NCBI GenBank assembly: GCA_963789225.1
Contig: CAWBKD010000022.1
Span: 186,001 to 250,000, forward strand
Direction: 5' to 3'
From: Palsa-504 sp963789225
GTDB taxonomy: Bacteria; Actinomycetota; Actinomycetes; Streptosporangiales; Streptosporangiaceae
Length of the DNA stretch: 64,000 bases
The position numbers and the translations under genes were made by a program. Shown piece after piece: positions 1 through 8,950 of the stretch; position 1 is the stretch's first letter; each line of letters opens with the position of its first letter. Under the pieces are notes generated by a model that worked only from the letters and a program-made list of their open reading frames with translations, made no database searches and was not told the DNA's origin.

Positions 1-608
1 CCCGCATGGTGCTGATGACGTTCTTCGGCAGGCCTCGCTGGCAGCACGAGGAACCGGAGGCCCAGGAGGCGCATCCCGCTCCGCACCCGCACGAATCGCC
101 CGCGGTCATGCTCTGGCCGATGATCGTGCTGGCGGTGGGTTCCGTCGGCGCCGGGGCGTTCCTGATCATCGGGCGGCGCTTCGAGAAGTTCCTCGCCCCG
201 GTCACCGGGGTACCGCCCACCGCGCACGGCATCTTCACCGTGCCGGGCATCATCGCCCTGGTGCTCGCCCTGGCCGGCGCGGGGCTGGCCTGGGTCATGT
301 ACGGCCGGGTCCCGGTGCCCGAGACCGCGCCGCACGGCAACCCCCTGGTCGCCGCCGCCAGGAAGGACCTGTACGGTGACGCATTCAACGAGTCGGTCCT
401 GATGCGACCAGGGCAGTGGCTGACCAGGCTGTCGGTGTACTTCGATAACCGCGGCGTGGACGGCGTGGTGAACTCGCTCGCCGCGCTGATCGGCGGGACC
501 TCCGGGCGGGCGCGCCGGTTCCAGACGGGCTTCGTCCGTACCTACGCGCTGTTCATGTACGTCGGCGCCGTCGTGCTGGTCTTCGTGCTCTTGCTGGTGA
601 GGCTTTAA
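1..608 (+). CDS. nuoL: NADH-quinone oxidoreductase subunit L, C-terminal part
   Basis: The gene is cut by the window edge; the frame is open from base 3, so the ATG at 6 is internal. NuoL is an antiporter-like membrane subunit of respiratory complex I that takes part in proton translocation. About 200 residues remain. They begin with a TFFGRPRW stretch typical of late NuoL, followed by a His/Glu-rich loop and three hydrophobic segments (near residues 34-55, 75-98 and 180-199). The TAA at 606-608 overlaps the nuoM ATG by one base, and nuoN follows, so this is the end of a nuo operon. The partner genes make the identification secure. Confidence 0.93.
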   Translation, partial: RMVLMTFFGRPRWQHEEPEAQEAHPAPHPHESPAVMLWPMIVLAVGSVGAGAFLIIGRRFEKFLAPVTGVPPTAHGIFTVPGIIALVLALAGAGLAWVMYGRVPVPETAPHGNPLVAAARKDLYGDAFNESVLMRPGQWLTRLSVYFDNRGVDGVVNSLAALIGGTSGRARRFQTGFVRTYALFMYVGAVVLVFVLLLVRL

Positions 609-2209
609 TGAACGGCTTTCCCTGGCTGACGGTGGCGGGCGCGGTCCCGCTGCTCGGCGCGATCGTGATCATGGGCGTCCCCGGCCTGGTGCTGTGGCGC
701 TCGGCGGAGGACGTCCGGGCGCGGGACACGGCGGCCAAGTGGCTGGCGCTGGCGTTCTCGCTGCTGACACTGGTCGTGGTGCTCATCATCGCGGTCAGGT
801 TCCAGGTCGGCGGGCCCAACTACCAGTTCACCGAGATCTATTCGTGGATCCCGGCGTTCGGCGTGCACTACGCGCTCGGCGTGGACGGGATAGCGCTGGT
901 GCTGATCGCGATGTCCGCGGTGCTGATGCCGGTGGTGATCCTCGCCTCGTGGAACGACGCCGAGTCCGGACGGCACAGCGTCAAGACGTACTTCGCGCTG
1001 ATGATGGTCCTGGAGACGATGATGATCGGGGTCTTCGCGGCCACCGACGTCTTCCTGTTCTACGTCTTCTTCGAGGCCATGCTGGTCCCGATGTACTTCA
1101 TGATCGGCAGCTACGGCGTCGGCAAGCGGCAGTACGCGGCGGTCAAGTTCCTGCTGTACAGCCTGCTCGGCGGGCTGCTCATGCTGGTCGCGATCATCGC
1201 GCTTTACGTCTACGCGTCGCGCAGCGGCGCGACCGGGCACCACGGCACGTTCATGTTCAGCGAGCTGATCAACGTGTCCTTGAGCCCGACCGTGCAGAAG
1301 TGGCTGTTCCTCGGGTTCTTCATCGCGTTCGCGATCAAGGCCCCGCTATGGCCGTTCCACACCTGGCTGCCCGACGCCGCCGCGTCTGCGCAACCTGGAG
1401 CGGCCGTGCTGCTGGTCGGCGTGCTGGACAAGGTCGGCACGTTCGGGATGCTGCGGTACTGCTTCGAGCTGTTCCCGGCCGGCGCCAAGTACTTCACCCC
1501 GCTGGTCATCACGCTGGCCGTCATCGGGATCGTGTACGGCGCCATCGTCGCGATCGGCCAGCAGGACATGAAGCGGCTGATCGCGTACACGTCGGTCTCG
1601 CACTTCGGGTTCATCGCGCTCGGCATCTTCGCGATGACCAGCCAGGGCGTCACGGGCGCGACGCTCTACATGGTCAACCACGGGTTCGCCACCGGCGCGC
1701 TGTTCATCCTGGCCGGGTTCCTGATCACCCGGCGCGGGTCGGCCCGGATCGCGGATTTCGGCGGCGTCCAGAAGGTCGCGCCGCTGCTGGCCGGGCTGTT
1801 CCTGGTCTCCGGCCTGGCCGGGCTCTCGCTGCCCGGTCTTTCCACCTTCGTCAGCGAGTTCCTCGTCCTGCTCGGCACCTTCTCCCGGTACAAACTGCCC
1901 GCCATCATCGCCACCTCGGGGATCATCCTGGCCGCGATCTACATCCTGTGGATGTACCAGCGCGTGGCGGGCGGGCCGGTCCGCGACCAGGTTGCCGGGA
2001 TGAAGGACCTCAAGCCCCGCGAGCTGCTGGCCGTCGCGCCGCTGATCGTGCTGATCATCGGGGTCGGGGTCTACCCCAAGCCGGTGCTCGACATCATCAA
2101 CCCGGCCGTCCGGGTCACGATGTCCCAGGTGCACGAGACCGACCCGGTGCCCGCGCACCCTTATCCCGGGTTTAGTACGACCGCAGCGCAGAAGGGAACC
2201 CTGCCGTGA
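608..2209 (+). CDS. nuoM: NADH-quinone oxidoreductase subunit M
   Basis: NuoM is an antiporter-like, proton-translocating membrane subunit of complex I. The 533-residue protein is hydrophobic throughout, consistent with about 14 membrane helices. Recognisable elements are the helix FFEAMLVPMYFMIGSYG with the conserved membrane glutamate, and the KAPLWPFHTWLPDAA segment with its lysine and histidine, which is diagnostic of the NuoL/M/N family. The start is fixed by the TAATG junction with nuoL, and the TGA lies inside the nuoN GTGA overlap, so the three genes are translationally coupled. The length is normal and nothing is disrupted. Confidence 0.97.
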   Translation: MNGFPWLTVAGAVPLLGAIVIMGVPGLVLWRSAEDVRARDTAAKWLALAFSLLTLVVVLIIAVRFQVGGPNYQFTEIYSWIPAFGVHYALGVDGIALVLIAMSAVLMPVVILASWNDAESGRHSVKTYFALMMVLETMMIGVFAATDVFLFYVFFEAMLVPMYFMIGSYGVGKRQYAAVKFLLYSLLGGLLMLVAIIALYVYASRSGATGHHGTFMFSELINVSLSPTVQKWLFLGFFIAFAIKAPLWPFHTWLPDAAASAQPGAAVLLVGVLDKVGTFGMLRYCFELFPAGAKYFTPLVITLAVIGIVYGAIVAIGQQDMKRLIAYTSVSHFGFIALGIFAMTSQGVTGATLYMVNHGFATGALFILAGFLITRRGSARIADFGGVQKVAPLLAGLFLVSGLAGLSLPGLSTFVSEFLVLLGTFSRYKLPAIIATSGIILAAIYILWMYQRVAGGPVRDQVAGMKDLKPRELLAVAPLIVLIIGVGVYPKPVLDIINPAVRVTMSQVHETDPVPAHPYPGFSTTAAQKGTLP

Positions 2210-3825
2210 CCGGTGTCCTGGCCGTCTCGGCCGCCCCCGGGGCCGCTGCGGTCCACGCGGGCGTGGCTGCCGCCACGATCAGCCCGCCCAGCATCGAGTA
2301 CAGCCAGCTCGCGCCGATGCTGATCGTGTTCGGCGCGGCGGTCGTCGGGGTGCTCGTGGAGGCGTTCGCCCCGCGCTTCATGCGGCGCACCGTGCAGGTG
2401 GTCCTGGCCCTGGGCTCGCTGCTGGCCGCGTTCGTGCTGACCATCGTCGTCGCCTCGTCGCGCACCATCTTCGCGAACGGCGGCGCGGGCCACATCGCCG
2501 CGATGGGCGCGGTCGCGGTGGACCGCCCCACCCTGTTCATCCAGGGCACGATCCTGGTGCTCGCGTTCGCCAGTGTCCTGCTCATCGCCGACACCAGCAA
2601 CAGCCCGTTCGCCGCTCAGGCCGCCGCGCCGCCCGGCAGCCAGGAGGAACGCGAGGGCCTGGTCGCCGGGACCGGGCACACCGAGGTCTTCCCGCTGACG
2701 CTGTTCGCGATCGGCGGAATGCTGCTGTTCCCGGCCGCCAACGACCTGCTCACCATGTTCGTGGCGCTCGAGGTGCTCTCGCTGCCGCTGTACTTGCTGT
2801 GCGGGCTGGCCAGGCGCCGCCGGCTGCTCTCGCACGAGGCGGCCATGAAGTACTTCCTGCTCGGTGCCTACTCCTCGGCCTTCTTCCTGTTCGGCGTCGC
2901 GATGCTGTACGGCTTCTCGGGGTCGGTCCGGCTTTCGGCCATCGCGTCCGCGGCGAGCACCGACACCTCCAACTCGACCTTGCTGTACGCGGGGATCGCG
3001 CTGACCGGCCTCGGGCTGCTGTTCAAGATCGGCGCGGTGCCTTTCCACGGGTGGAAGCCGGACGTCTACCAGGGCGCGCCGACGCCGATAACCGCGCTGA
3101 TGGCGTCGTGTACGGTCGTGTCGGGGTTCGGCGCGCTGCTGCGCGTCTTCTACGTGGCCTTCGGCAACCTGGGCTGGGACTGGCGCCCGGCGCTGTGGGG
3201 GGTGGCCATCTTGACCATGGTCGCCGGCGCGGTCATCGCCATCACGCAGACCGACGTCAAGCGCCTGCTGGCCTACTCCTCGATCGCGCACGCCGGGTTC
3301 GTGCTGACCGCGGTCATCGCCACCAGCGTCGCGGGGCTGTCGAGCAGCCTGTTCTACCTGGCCTCCTACGGCCTGACCACGATCGGCGCGTTCGCGGTCA
3401 TCACCTTGGTGCGCGACGCGGGCGGCGAGGCCGGGCACCTGTCCCGGTGGGCGGGCCTCGGCCGGCGGTCCCCCGTGGTCGCGGGCATCTTCGCGCTGTT
3501 CCTGCTGGCCTTCGCGGGCATCCCGCTGACTAGCGGCTTCACCGGAAAGTTCGCCGTCTTCCAGGCGGCGATCGCGTCCGGCGAGACGCCGCTGGTGATC
3601 GTCGGCGTACTGAGCAGCGCCATCGCGGCGTTCTTCTACGTCCGCGTGATCGTGCTGATGTTCTTCAGCGACCCGGTGCCCGACGGGCCGGAAGTGGTGA
3701 TGCCCAGCGTCTTCACCGGCACCGCGGTGGGGCTCGGCGTCGCGGCCACGCTGGTGCTCGGCATCGTGCCGGAATGGCTCCTGAGCCTGGCCAGTCATGC
3801 GGCGAATCAGCTCTTCGTCAGCTAA
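2206..3825 (+). CDS. nuoN: NADH-quinone oxidoreductase subunit N
   Basis: NuoN is the third antiporter-like subunit of complex I. The 539-residue protein starts at GTG 2206, overlapping the nuoM stop by four bases (GTGA). The typical FKIGAVPFHGWKPDVYQGAP segment is present, as is a proximal helix with the membrane glutamate (MFVALEVLSLPLYLL). A hydrophilic loop near residues 135-155 is longer than in many homologues, as is common in actinobacteria. It is the last nuo gene here. A gap of about 110 bases separates it from the polyprenyl synthase, whose product probably makes the menaquinone side chain used by the same chain. Confidence 0.96.
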   Translation: MTGVLAVSAAPGAAAVHAGVAAATISPPSIEYSQLAPMLIVFGAAVVGVLVEAFAPRFMRRTVQVVLALGSLLAAFVLTIVVASSRTIFANGGAGHIAAMGAVAVDRPTLFIQGTILVLAFASVLLIADTSNSPFAAQAAAPPGSQEEREGLVAGTGHTEVFPLTLFAIGGMLLFPAANDLLTMFVALEVLSLPLYLLCGLARRRRLLSHEAAMKYFLLGAYSSAFFLFGVAMLYGFSGSVRLSAIASAASTDTSNSTLLYAGIALTGLGLLFKIGAVPFHGWKPDVYQGAPTPITALMASCTVVSGFGALLRVFYVAFGNLGWDWRPALWGVAILTMVAGAVIAITQTDVKRLLAYSSIAHAGFVLTAVIATSVAGLSSSLFYLASYGLTTIGAFAVITLVRDAGGEAGHLSRWAGLGRRSPVVAGIFALFLLAFAGIPLTSGFTGKFAVFQAAIASGETPLVIVGVLSSAIAAFFYVRVIVLMFFSDPVPDGPEVVMPSVFTGTAVGLGVAATLVLGIVPEWLLSLASHAANQLFVS

Positions 3826-3936
3826 GGTCGCCCTCGGTCCCGCAGCCGCGCGACCCGGGGCCCTGGTTTGGCTGGCGCGAAGCGGGCATACTCGGAAATT
3901 CGAGGCGTTCGCGCGTGCCGACGACGGGGAGAGCAA

Positions 3937-5274
3937 TTGATCAGCGCGGTTCCGGTAGATTTCCCGGACTCTGCCCTGGAGGCGGAGGTCCTTGACGATC
4001 TCGAGCGGGTCGAGGAGGTCCTGCTCGCGACGGCGCATCCCGACGACGAACTGCTGACCGAGGCGTCCAGGCACCTGATGGCGGCCGGCGGCAAGCGGTT
4101 CCGCGCCATGCTCGTGCTGCTGGCCGCCCAGTTCGGTGACCCGAAGGACCCGCGGGTCATCCAGGCGGCGGTGGCGATCGAGCTCACCCACCTGGCCACC
4201 CTGTTCCACGACGACGTCATGGACGAGGCCGAGGTCCGCCGCGGGCACCCCTCGGTCAACTCGCGGTGGAACAACATGGTCGCGATCCTGACCGGGGACT
4301 TCCTGTTCGCCGAGGCGTCCAGGATCCTCGCCGATCTCGGCCCGGAGGCCATCAGGATCCAGGCGGAGACGTTCGGCCGGCTGGTCGCCGGGCAGATGGC
4401 GGAGACCATCGGCGCGCGTCCCGGTCAGGACCCCCTCGACCACTACATGCGCGTGATCACGGAGAAGACGGGCTCGCTGATCGCCACCTCGGGGAGGTTT
4501 GGCGCCATGTTCGCCGGGGCGCCCGCGGAGGTCTCGGCCAGGATCGGCGCCGCCTGCGAGCAGATCGGGGTGGCCTGGCAGCTCTCCGACGACGTGATCG
4601 ACATCGCCAGCGATTCGGCGCAGTCGGGCAAGACGCCAGGCACCGACCTCCGCCAGGGCGTCCGGACGCTGCCGGTCCTGTACGCGCTGCGTTCGGTCGG
4701 CCAGCTGGGGGCCGCGCCGTCGGAGGCGGACAGTCGCCTGCGGTGGCTGCTCGCCGAGGCGGACCTGACCGACGAGGCGCTGCTGGCCGAGACGCTCAGG
4801 CTGCTGCGCGGCCATCCGGCGTTGGCGGAGTCCCGCGCGGACGTGCTGACCTGGGCGCAGGGAGCCAGGAACGAGATCATGGCGCTGCCCGACGTGCCTG
4901 CCCGGGCGGCGTTCCTCGCCTTGTGTGACTTCGTGGAGAAGCGGACCGGCTTACGGCGGGCGAGTCGGAACAGCCCCCGGCCGCCGGTGGTTGAATGTCG
5001 CGGAGGTGGACGTGATGGGTATTTTCGGATCACGCAAGACGCGGCAGGTGGACGCGGACCACGCGCTGCCGGGGCGGTCGGAGCCGATGCCGGTGGCCGC
5101 GCGGCACGTGGTGCTCGGCACGCCGCTGGCCCCGCCGTACCCGCCGGGCACCGAGGTCGCCGAGTTCGCGCTCGGCTGCTTCTGGGGGGCGGAGAAGACC
5201 TTCTGGCAGACGCCCGGCGTGGTGTCGACCTCCGTCGGCTACGAGGGCGGGTACACGCCCAACCCGACGTATGA
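3937..5274 (+). CDS. long-chain polyprenyl diphosphate synthase with unusual C-terminal overrun
   Basis: This is a trans-isoprenyl diphosphate synthase that condenses isopentenyl diphosphate onto an allylic primer, probably for the menaquinone side chain. I use TTG 3937 because GGGGAGAG lies just upstream and the protein then begins like the family; an earlier in-frame TTG at 3868 lacks such a site. Motifs are GGKRFR (residues 51-56), the first aspartate-rich motif DDVMD (92-96) and the second DDVID (218-222). Homology ends near residue 340 (FVEKRTG), the usual family length. The frame then stays open for about 105 low-complexity Arg/Gly/Ala residues and overlaps msrA by 260 bases in another frame. 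The tail is probably not conserved and may reflect a lost stop or a small indel near 4950. Confidence 0.88.
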   Translation: MISAVPVDFPDSALEAEVLDDLERVEEVLLATAHPDDELLTEASRHLMAAGGKRFRAMLVLLAAQFGDPKDPRVIQAAVAIELTHLATLFHDDVMDEAEVRRGHPSVNSRWNNMVAILTGDFLFAEASRILADLGPEAIRIQAETFGRLVAGQMAETIGARPGQDPLDHYMRVITEKTGSLIATSGRFGAMFAGAPAEVSARIGAACEQIGVAWQLSDDVIDIASDSAQSGKTPGTDLRQGVRTLPVLYALRSVGQLGAAPSEADSRLRWLLAEADLTDEALLAETLRLLRGHPALAESRADVLTWAQGARNEIMALPDVPARAAFLALCDFVEKRTGLRRASRNSPRPPVVECRGGGRDGYFRITQDAAGGRGPRAAGAVGADAGGRAARGARHAAGPAVPAGHRGRRVRARLLLGGGEDLLADARRGVDLRRLRGRVHAQPDV

Positions 5275-5680
5275 AGAGGTCTGCAGCGGCCTGACCGGGC
5301 ACGCGGAGGCGGTCCGGGTGGTCTTCGACCCGACCCGGGTGTCCTACGAGAACCTGCTCAAGGTGTTCTGGGAGTCGCACGACCCCACGCAGGGCATGCG
5401 GCAGGGCCACGACGTCGGCACCCAGTACCGGTCGGCGATCTTCTACAAGAACCAGCAGCAGCGCGAGGCCGCGGAGGCCTCGGCCGAGGCCTACGGCAAG
5501 TCGCTGGCCACCGCCGGGTTCCGGGCGATCACCACCGAGATCGTGCCCGCCAGCGAGTTCTACCTCGCCGAGGACTACCACCAGCAGTACCTGTCCGACG
5601 CCAAGAACCCCTACGGCTACTGCCCCGACCACGGCACCGGCGTCGCCTGCCCGGTCGGCGTGATGCGCGCCGACGGCTGA
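5015..5680 (+). CDS. msrA: peptide-methionine (S)-S-oxide reductase MsrA
   Basis: MsrA reduces the S epimer of methionine sulfoxide in proteins and free methionine, a cytosolic oxidative-damage repair step using thioredoxin. The catalytic motif GCFWGAE is present near residue 51, followed by the family signature TSVGYEGG and the C-terminal segment YCPDHGTGVACPVGV that bears a further cysteine. I chose ATG 5015 because GGAGGTGG sits about 7 bases upstream; the frame is open back to 4925 but upstream residues look like shadow sequence. The product is about 221 residues, normal for the family. It overlaps the uncertain 3' tail of the polyprenyl synthase reading frame. Confidence 0.95.
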   Translation: MGIFGSRKTRQVDADHALPGRSEPMPVAARHVVLGTPLAPPYPPGTEVAEFALGCFWGAEKTFWQTPGVVSTSVGYEGGYTPNPTYEEVCSGLTGHAEAVRVVFDPTRVSYENLLKVFWESHDPTQGMRQGHDVGTQYRSAIFYKNQQQREAAEASAEAYGKSLATAGFRAITTEIVPASEFYLAEDYHQQYLSDAKNPYGYCPDHGTGVACPVGVMRADG

Positions 5681-5693
5681 GGTCGCCGTCAGG

Positions 5694-6791
5694 TCAGCCG
5701 ACTTCCCAGGTGTCGTGGCCGGCCAGCAGGGCGGCTAGGTCGCCGGGGCCGCTGTGGCTGCGGGCGGCGGCGATCTGGTCGGCCATGAGCTGGTCGTAAC
5801 TGGCCTGCTCCACCTGCCGGAAAACGCCGATTGGCGTGTGCCGGAAGTCGGAGGTGTCCAGCCGGGACAGGGCGAACGCGTAGGACGGGTCGTCGCGGTG
5901 CGCGTCGTGGGTGAGCAGCGTGTCCGGGTCGGCGCCGGCCACGTCGACTGCCTCGAGCTGACCCTGCCGGCCGAACCGCAGGCCCATCGACGATCCGGCC
6001 CCGAACCGGATCGGCTCGCCGTGCGCCAGCCTGATCAGCCGCTCGGCGCTCGCCTCCGGTCCCTTCAGCGGCTCGAAGGCGTCGTCGTTGAAGATGGGGC
6101 AGTTCTGGTAGATCTCGATGAACGCGGCGCCCTGGTGGTCCGCGGCCGCCTCGAGTACCGAGGTCAGGTGCCTGCGGTCGGAGTCGATCGTGCGCGCGAC
6201 GAAGCTGGCGTCCGCCCCGAGCGCGAGGGAGATCGGGTTGAACGGGTGGTCCAGCGATCCGAACGGCGTGGACTTGGTGACCTTGCCCTGCTCGGAGGTC
6301 GGGGAGTACTGGCCCTTGGTGAGCCCGTAGATCCTGTTGTTGAACAGCAGGATCTTGATGTTGACGTTACGCCGCAGGGCGTGGATCAGGTGGTTGCCGC
6401 CGATCGACAGCGCGTCGCCGTCGCCGGTGATGACCCAGACCGACAGATCGGGCCGGGACGAGGCCAGCCCGGTGGCGATCGCCGGCGCGCGCCCGTGGAT
6501 GGAGTGCAGCCCGTAGCTGTTTACGTAGTAGGGCAGCCGGGAGGCGCAGCCGATCCCCGAGATGACGACGACGTTCTCGCGCGGCACCTCAAGTGAGGGC
6601 AGGAACGCCTGGAAGGCGGCCAGGATGGCGTAGTCACCGCAGCCGGGACACCAGCGCACCTCCTGGTCGGACTTGAAGTCCTTGGCGGACGAGCGAACGG
6701 CGGCCCGCGGGACCAGGGTCAGCGAAGCGAGCCGGTGGCCGGGCGACCCGTGCATGCCCTCGTCGCCGGAGTGGCCGTTCGCCTCAGACAT
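5694..6791 (-). CDS. korB: 2-oxoglutarate:ferredoxin oxidoreductase, beta subunit
   Basis: KorB is the thiamine-diphosphate-binding beta subunit of the CoA-dependent 2-oxoglutarate:ferredoxin oxidoreductase, which makes succinyl-CoA and reduced ferredoxin. The 365-residue protein has the CPGCGDYAIL motif near residue 48, the TPP/metal motif GDGDALSIGGNH and NNRIYGLTKGQYSPTS, all hallmarks of the family. The start codon (ATG complementary to 6789-6791) overlaps the korA stop by 8 bases, so the two subunits are coupled in one transcript running leftward. It converges on msrA, with only 13 bases between the stops. Confidence 0.96.
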   Translation of the reverse strand: MSEANGHSGDEGMHGSPGHRLASLTLVPRAAVRSSAKDFKSDQEVRWCPGCGDYAILAAFQAFLPSLEVPRENVVVISGIGCASRLPYYVNSYGLHSIHGRAPAIATGLASSRPDLSVWVITGDGDALSIGGNHLIHALRRNVNIKILLFNNRIYGLTKGQYSPTSEQGKVTKSTPFGSLDHPFNPISLALGADASFVARTIDSDRRHLTSVLEAAADHQGAAFIEIYQNCPIFNDDAFEPLKGPEASAERLIRLAHGEPIRFGAGSSMGLRFGRQGQLEAVDVAGADPDTLLTHDAHRDDPSYAFALSRLDTSDFRHTPIGVFRQVEQASYDQLMADQIAAARSHSGPGDLAALLAGHDTWEVG

Positions 6792-8637
6792 GGCCGATCA
6801 CATCCTCGATGACCCCGGCGAGCTCGGCCGCCTTGAACGGCAGGCCCCGGACCTGGTTGTAGGAGATCACGTCGACCAGGAACCGCCCGCGCAGCAGCAG
6901 CGCGAGCTGCCCGAGGTTGATCTCGGGGACGAGCACCTTGTCGTAACGCCGCAGCACGTCGCCCAGGTTGGGCGGGAACGGGTTGAGATGACGCAGGTGG
7001 ACCTGGGCGACCGGGTGCCCGGCGTTCCGGACCCGCCGGACGGCCGCGCCGATCGAGCCGAACGTGGATCCCCAGCCGAGGACCAGCACGCGGGCGTTCC
7101 CATCCGGGTCGTCGACCTCCAGCGGCTTGATGTCGGCGGCGATCCCGTCGATCTTGGCCTGGCGCAACCGGACCATCCGATCGTGGTTATCCGGGTCGTA
7201 GGAGATGTCCCCGCTGACGTCGGCCTTCTCGATGCCGCCGATCCGGTGCTCGAGCCCCGGCGTGCCCGGGATCGCCCAGGGCCGGGCCAGGGTGACCGGA
7301 TCGCGCCGGAACGGCTCGAACTCGGTCGTGCCATCGCCGGGCGCCGCGAACGAGAACTCGGCGCTCAGGTCGGGGAGGCTGGCCACCTCGGGGATGCGCC
7401 ACGGCTCCGAGCCGTTGGCCAGGTAACCGTCGGAGAGCAGGATCACCGGGGTGCGGTACTTGACCGCGATCCTGACCGCCTCGATCGCTGTGGTGAAGCA
7501 GTCGGCCGGGGTGGCGGCGGCAACGACGGGAACGGGCGATTCGCCGTTCCGGCCGAACATCGCCCCCAGCAGGTCAGCCTGCTCGGTCTTGGTCGGCATG
7601 CCCGTGGAGGGACCGGCGCGCTGGATGTCGCAGATGATCAGCGGCAGCTCGACCGACACGGCCAGGCCGACGGTCTCGGCCTTCAGCAGCATGCCGGGCC
7701 CGGAGGTACTGCTGACGCCCAGCGAGCCGCCGAAGGCCGCGCCCAGCGCCGCGCCGATGGCGGCGATCTCATCCTCCGCCTGGAACGTGCGGACCCCGAA
7801 GCGCTTGTGCTTGGCGAGTTCGTGCAGGATGTCCGACGCGGGCGTGATCGGGTAGGAGCCCAGGAACAACGGCAGCCCGGCCAGCTGCGACGCGGCGATG
7901 AGCCCGTAGGCCAGGGCGGTGTTGCCGCTGATGTTCCGGTAGGTTCCGGGGTCCAGCGGCGCGGGTTTGACCTCGTAACGGACCGAGAAGGCCTCGGTGG
8001 TCTCGCCGAAGTTCCAGCCGGCCTGGAACGCGGCCACGTTCGCCTGCATGATCTCGGGCTGGCGGGAGAACTTGGCCTTGAGGAAGCTGAGCGTGCCCTC
8101 CGCCGGCCGGTCATACAGCCAGGAGAGCATCCCGAGCGCGAACATGTTCTTGGCCCGCTCGGCGTCCTTCCTGGTGATGTCGAAGGACTCCAGGGCCTTG
8201 ACCGTCATCGACGTGATGGGCACGGCGTGCACGGTGTACGGCTCGAGCGAGCCGTCCTCGAGCGGGCTCACCTGGTAGCCCACCTTGGTCAGGTTCCTCT
8301 TGGTGAACTCGTCGGTGTTCACGATCAGGTCGCCGCCCCGCGGCAGGTCCTTGACGTTGGCCTTCAAGGCAGCGGGGTTCATCGCGATAAGCACGTCGGG
8401 CGCATCACCGGGCGTGAGGATATCGTGGTCGGCGAAATGAAGCTGGAAACTCGATACGCCGGGGAGAGTACCGGCAGGCGCCCGGATTTCGGCGGGGAAA
8501 TTCGGCAAGGTGGAAAGATCATTGCCGAAGACCGCCGTCTCCTGGGTGAACCTGTCCCCGGCGAGCTGCATGCCGTCACCCGAGTCGCCAGCGAACCTGA
8601 TGATGACGTGATCGAGCTTCTGGACCTGCTTGGTCAC
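6784..8637 (-). CDS. korA: 2-oxoglutarate:ferredoxin oxidoreductase, fused gamma-alpha subunit
   Basis: The 617-residue protein fuses the gamma domain (N-terminal, about 1-200, with FAGDSGDGMQLAGDRF) to the alpha domain, which opens with GNTALAYGLIAASQLAG and SYPITPASDILHEL. This gamma-alpha fusion is normal for actinobacterial Kor. It pairs with KorB to decarboxylate 2-oxoglutarate to succinyl-CoA, reducing ferredoxin. The start is GTG (complement of 8635-8637), with GGAGGAGG about 12 bases upstream. Two genes form the operon. All expected domains are complete. Confidence 0.96.
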   Translation of the reverse strand: MTKQVQKLDHVIIRFAGDSGDGMQLAGDRFTQETAVFGNDLSTLPNFPAEIRAPAGTLPGVSSFQLHFADHDILTPGDAPDVLIAMNPAALKANVKDLPRGGDLIVNTDEFTKRNLTKVGYQVSPLEDGSLEPYTVHAVPITSMTVKALESFDITRKDAERAKNMFALGMLSWLYDRPAEGTLSFLKAKFSRQPEIMQANVAAFQAGWNFGETTEAFSVRYEVKPAPLDPGTYRNISGNTALAYGLIAASQLAGLPLFLGSYPITPASDILHELAKHKRFGVRTFQAEDEIAAIGAALGAAFGGSLGVSSTSGPGMLLKAETVGLAVSVELPLIICDIQRAGPSTGMPTKTEQADLLGAMFGRNGESPVPVVAAATPADCFTTAIEAVRIAVKYRTPVILLSDGYLANGSEPWRIPEVASLPDLSAEFSFAAPGDGTTEFEPFRRDPVTLARPWAIPGTPGLEHRIGGIEKADVSGDISYDPDNHDRMVRLRQAKIDGIAADIKPLEVDDPDGNARVLVLGWGSTFGSIGAAVRRVRNAGHPVAQVHLRHLNPFPPNLGDVLRRYDKVLVPEINLGQLALLLRGRFLVDVISYNQVRGLPFKAAELAGVIEDVIGHV

Positions 8638-8950
8638 AGCTGGAAGACCTCCTCCGCATGCCGCGGCCGAACGCTACGCAGCACCGCCCCACGGCCGGGG
8701 GCATGAGTTAGGACGGTAGAAATCTTACGCCGAAAACACGCGTGCAAACGTTGATCCATGCGGGGATATTCCCAGGTCCGCGTGGCCTCGGCATGGCCAA
8801 TGTAGCTTATGACAGATTCCGGCAAGAAGTGGCTGCCAGGCATGTATAAAACGTTCCTGACTCGTCGGCTGAGACGTATGTCACATCACTGCGGCGGCGT
8901 GTCATCATGCCACTGCTGGGCAGGAACGCGGCCCATGGGAGGTGCTTACC
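8638..8950. promoter_or_regulatory. divergent intergenic region between korA and htpX
   Basis: About 310 bases without a gene. Both neighbours read outward, so promoters for korAB and htpX must lie here. It is noticeably less GC-rich than the genes. I see no convincing -35/-10 pair, operator or riboswitch. The only clear signal is GGGAGG at about 8938-8942, the ribosome-binding site that decides the htpX GTG start at 8951. Confidence 0.5.

Noticed and set aside
2161..4815. 884-codon open frame on the minus strand
   Set aside because: Antisense to nuoN and the polyprenyl synthase; Arg/Gly/Asp-rich low complexity with no motif, an effect of high GC.
6673..8706. 677-codon open frame on the plus strand
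   Set aside because: Antisense to korA, which has full family motifs; composition is that of a shadow frame.
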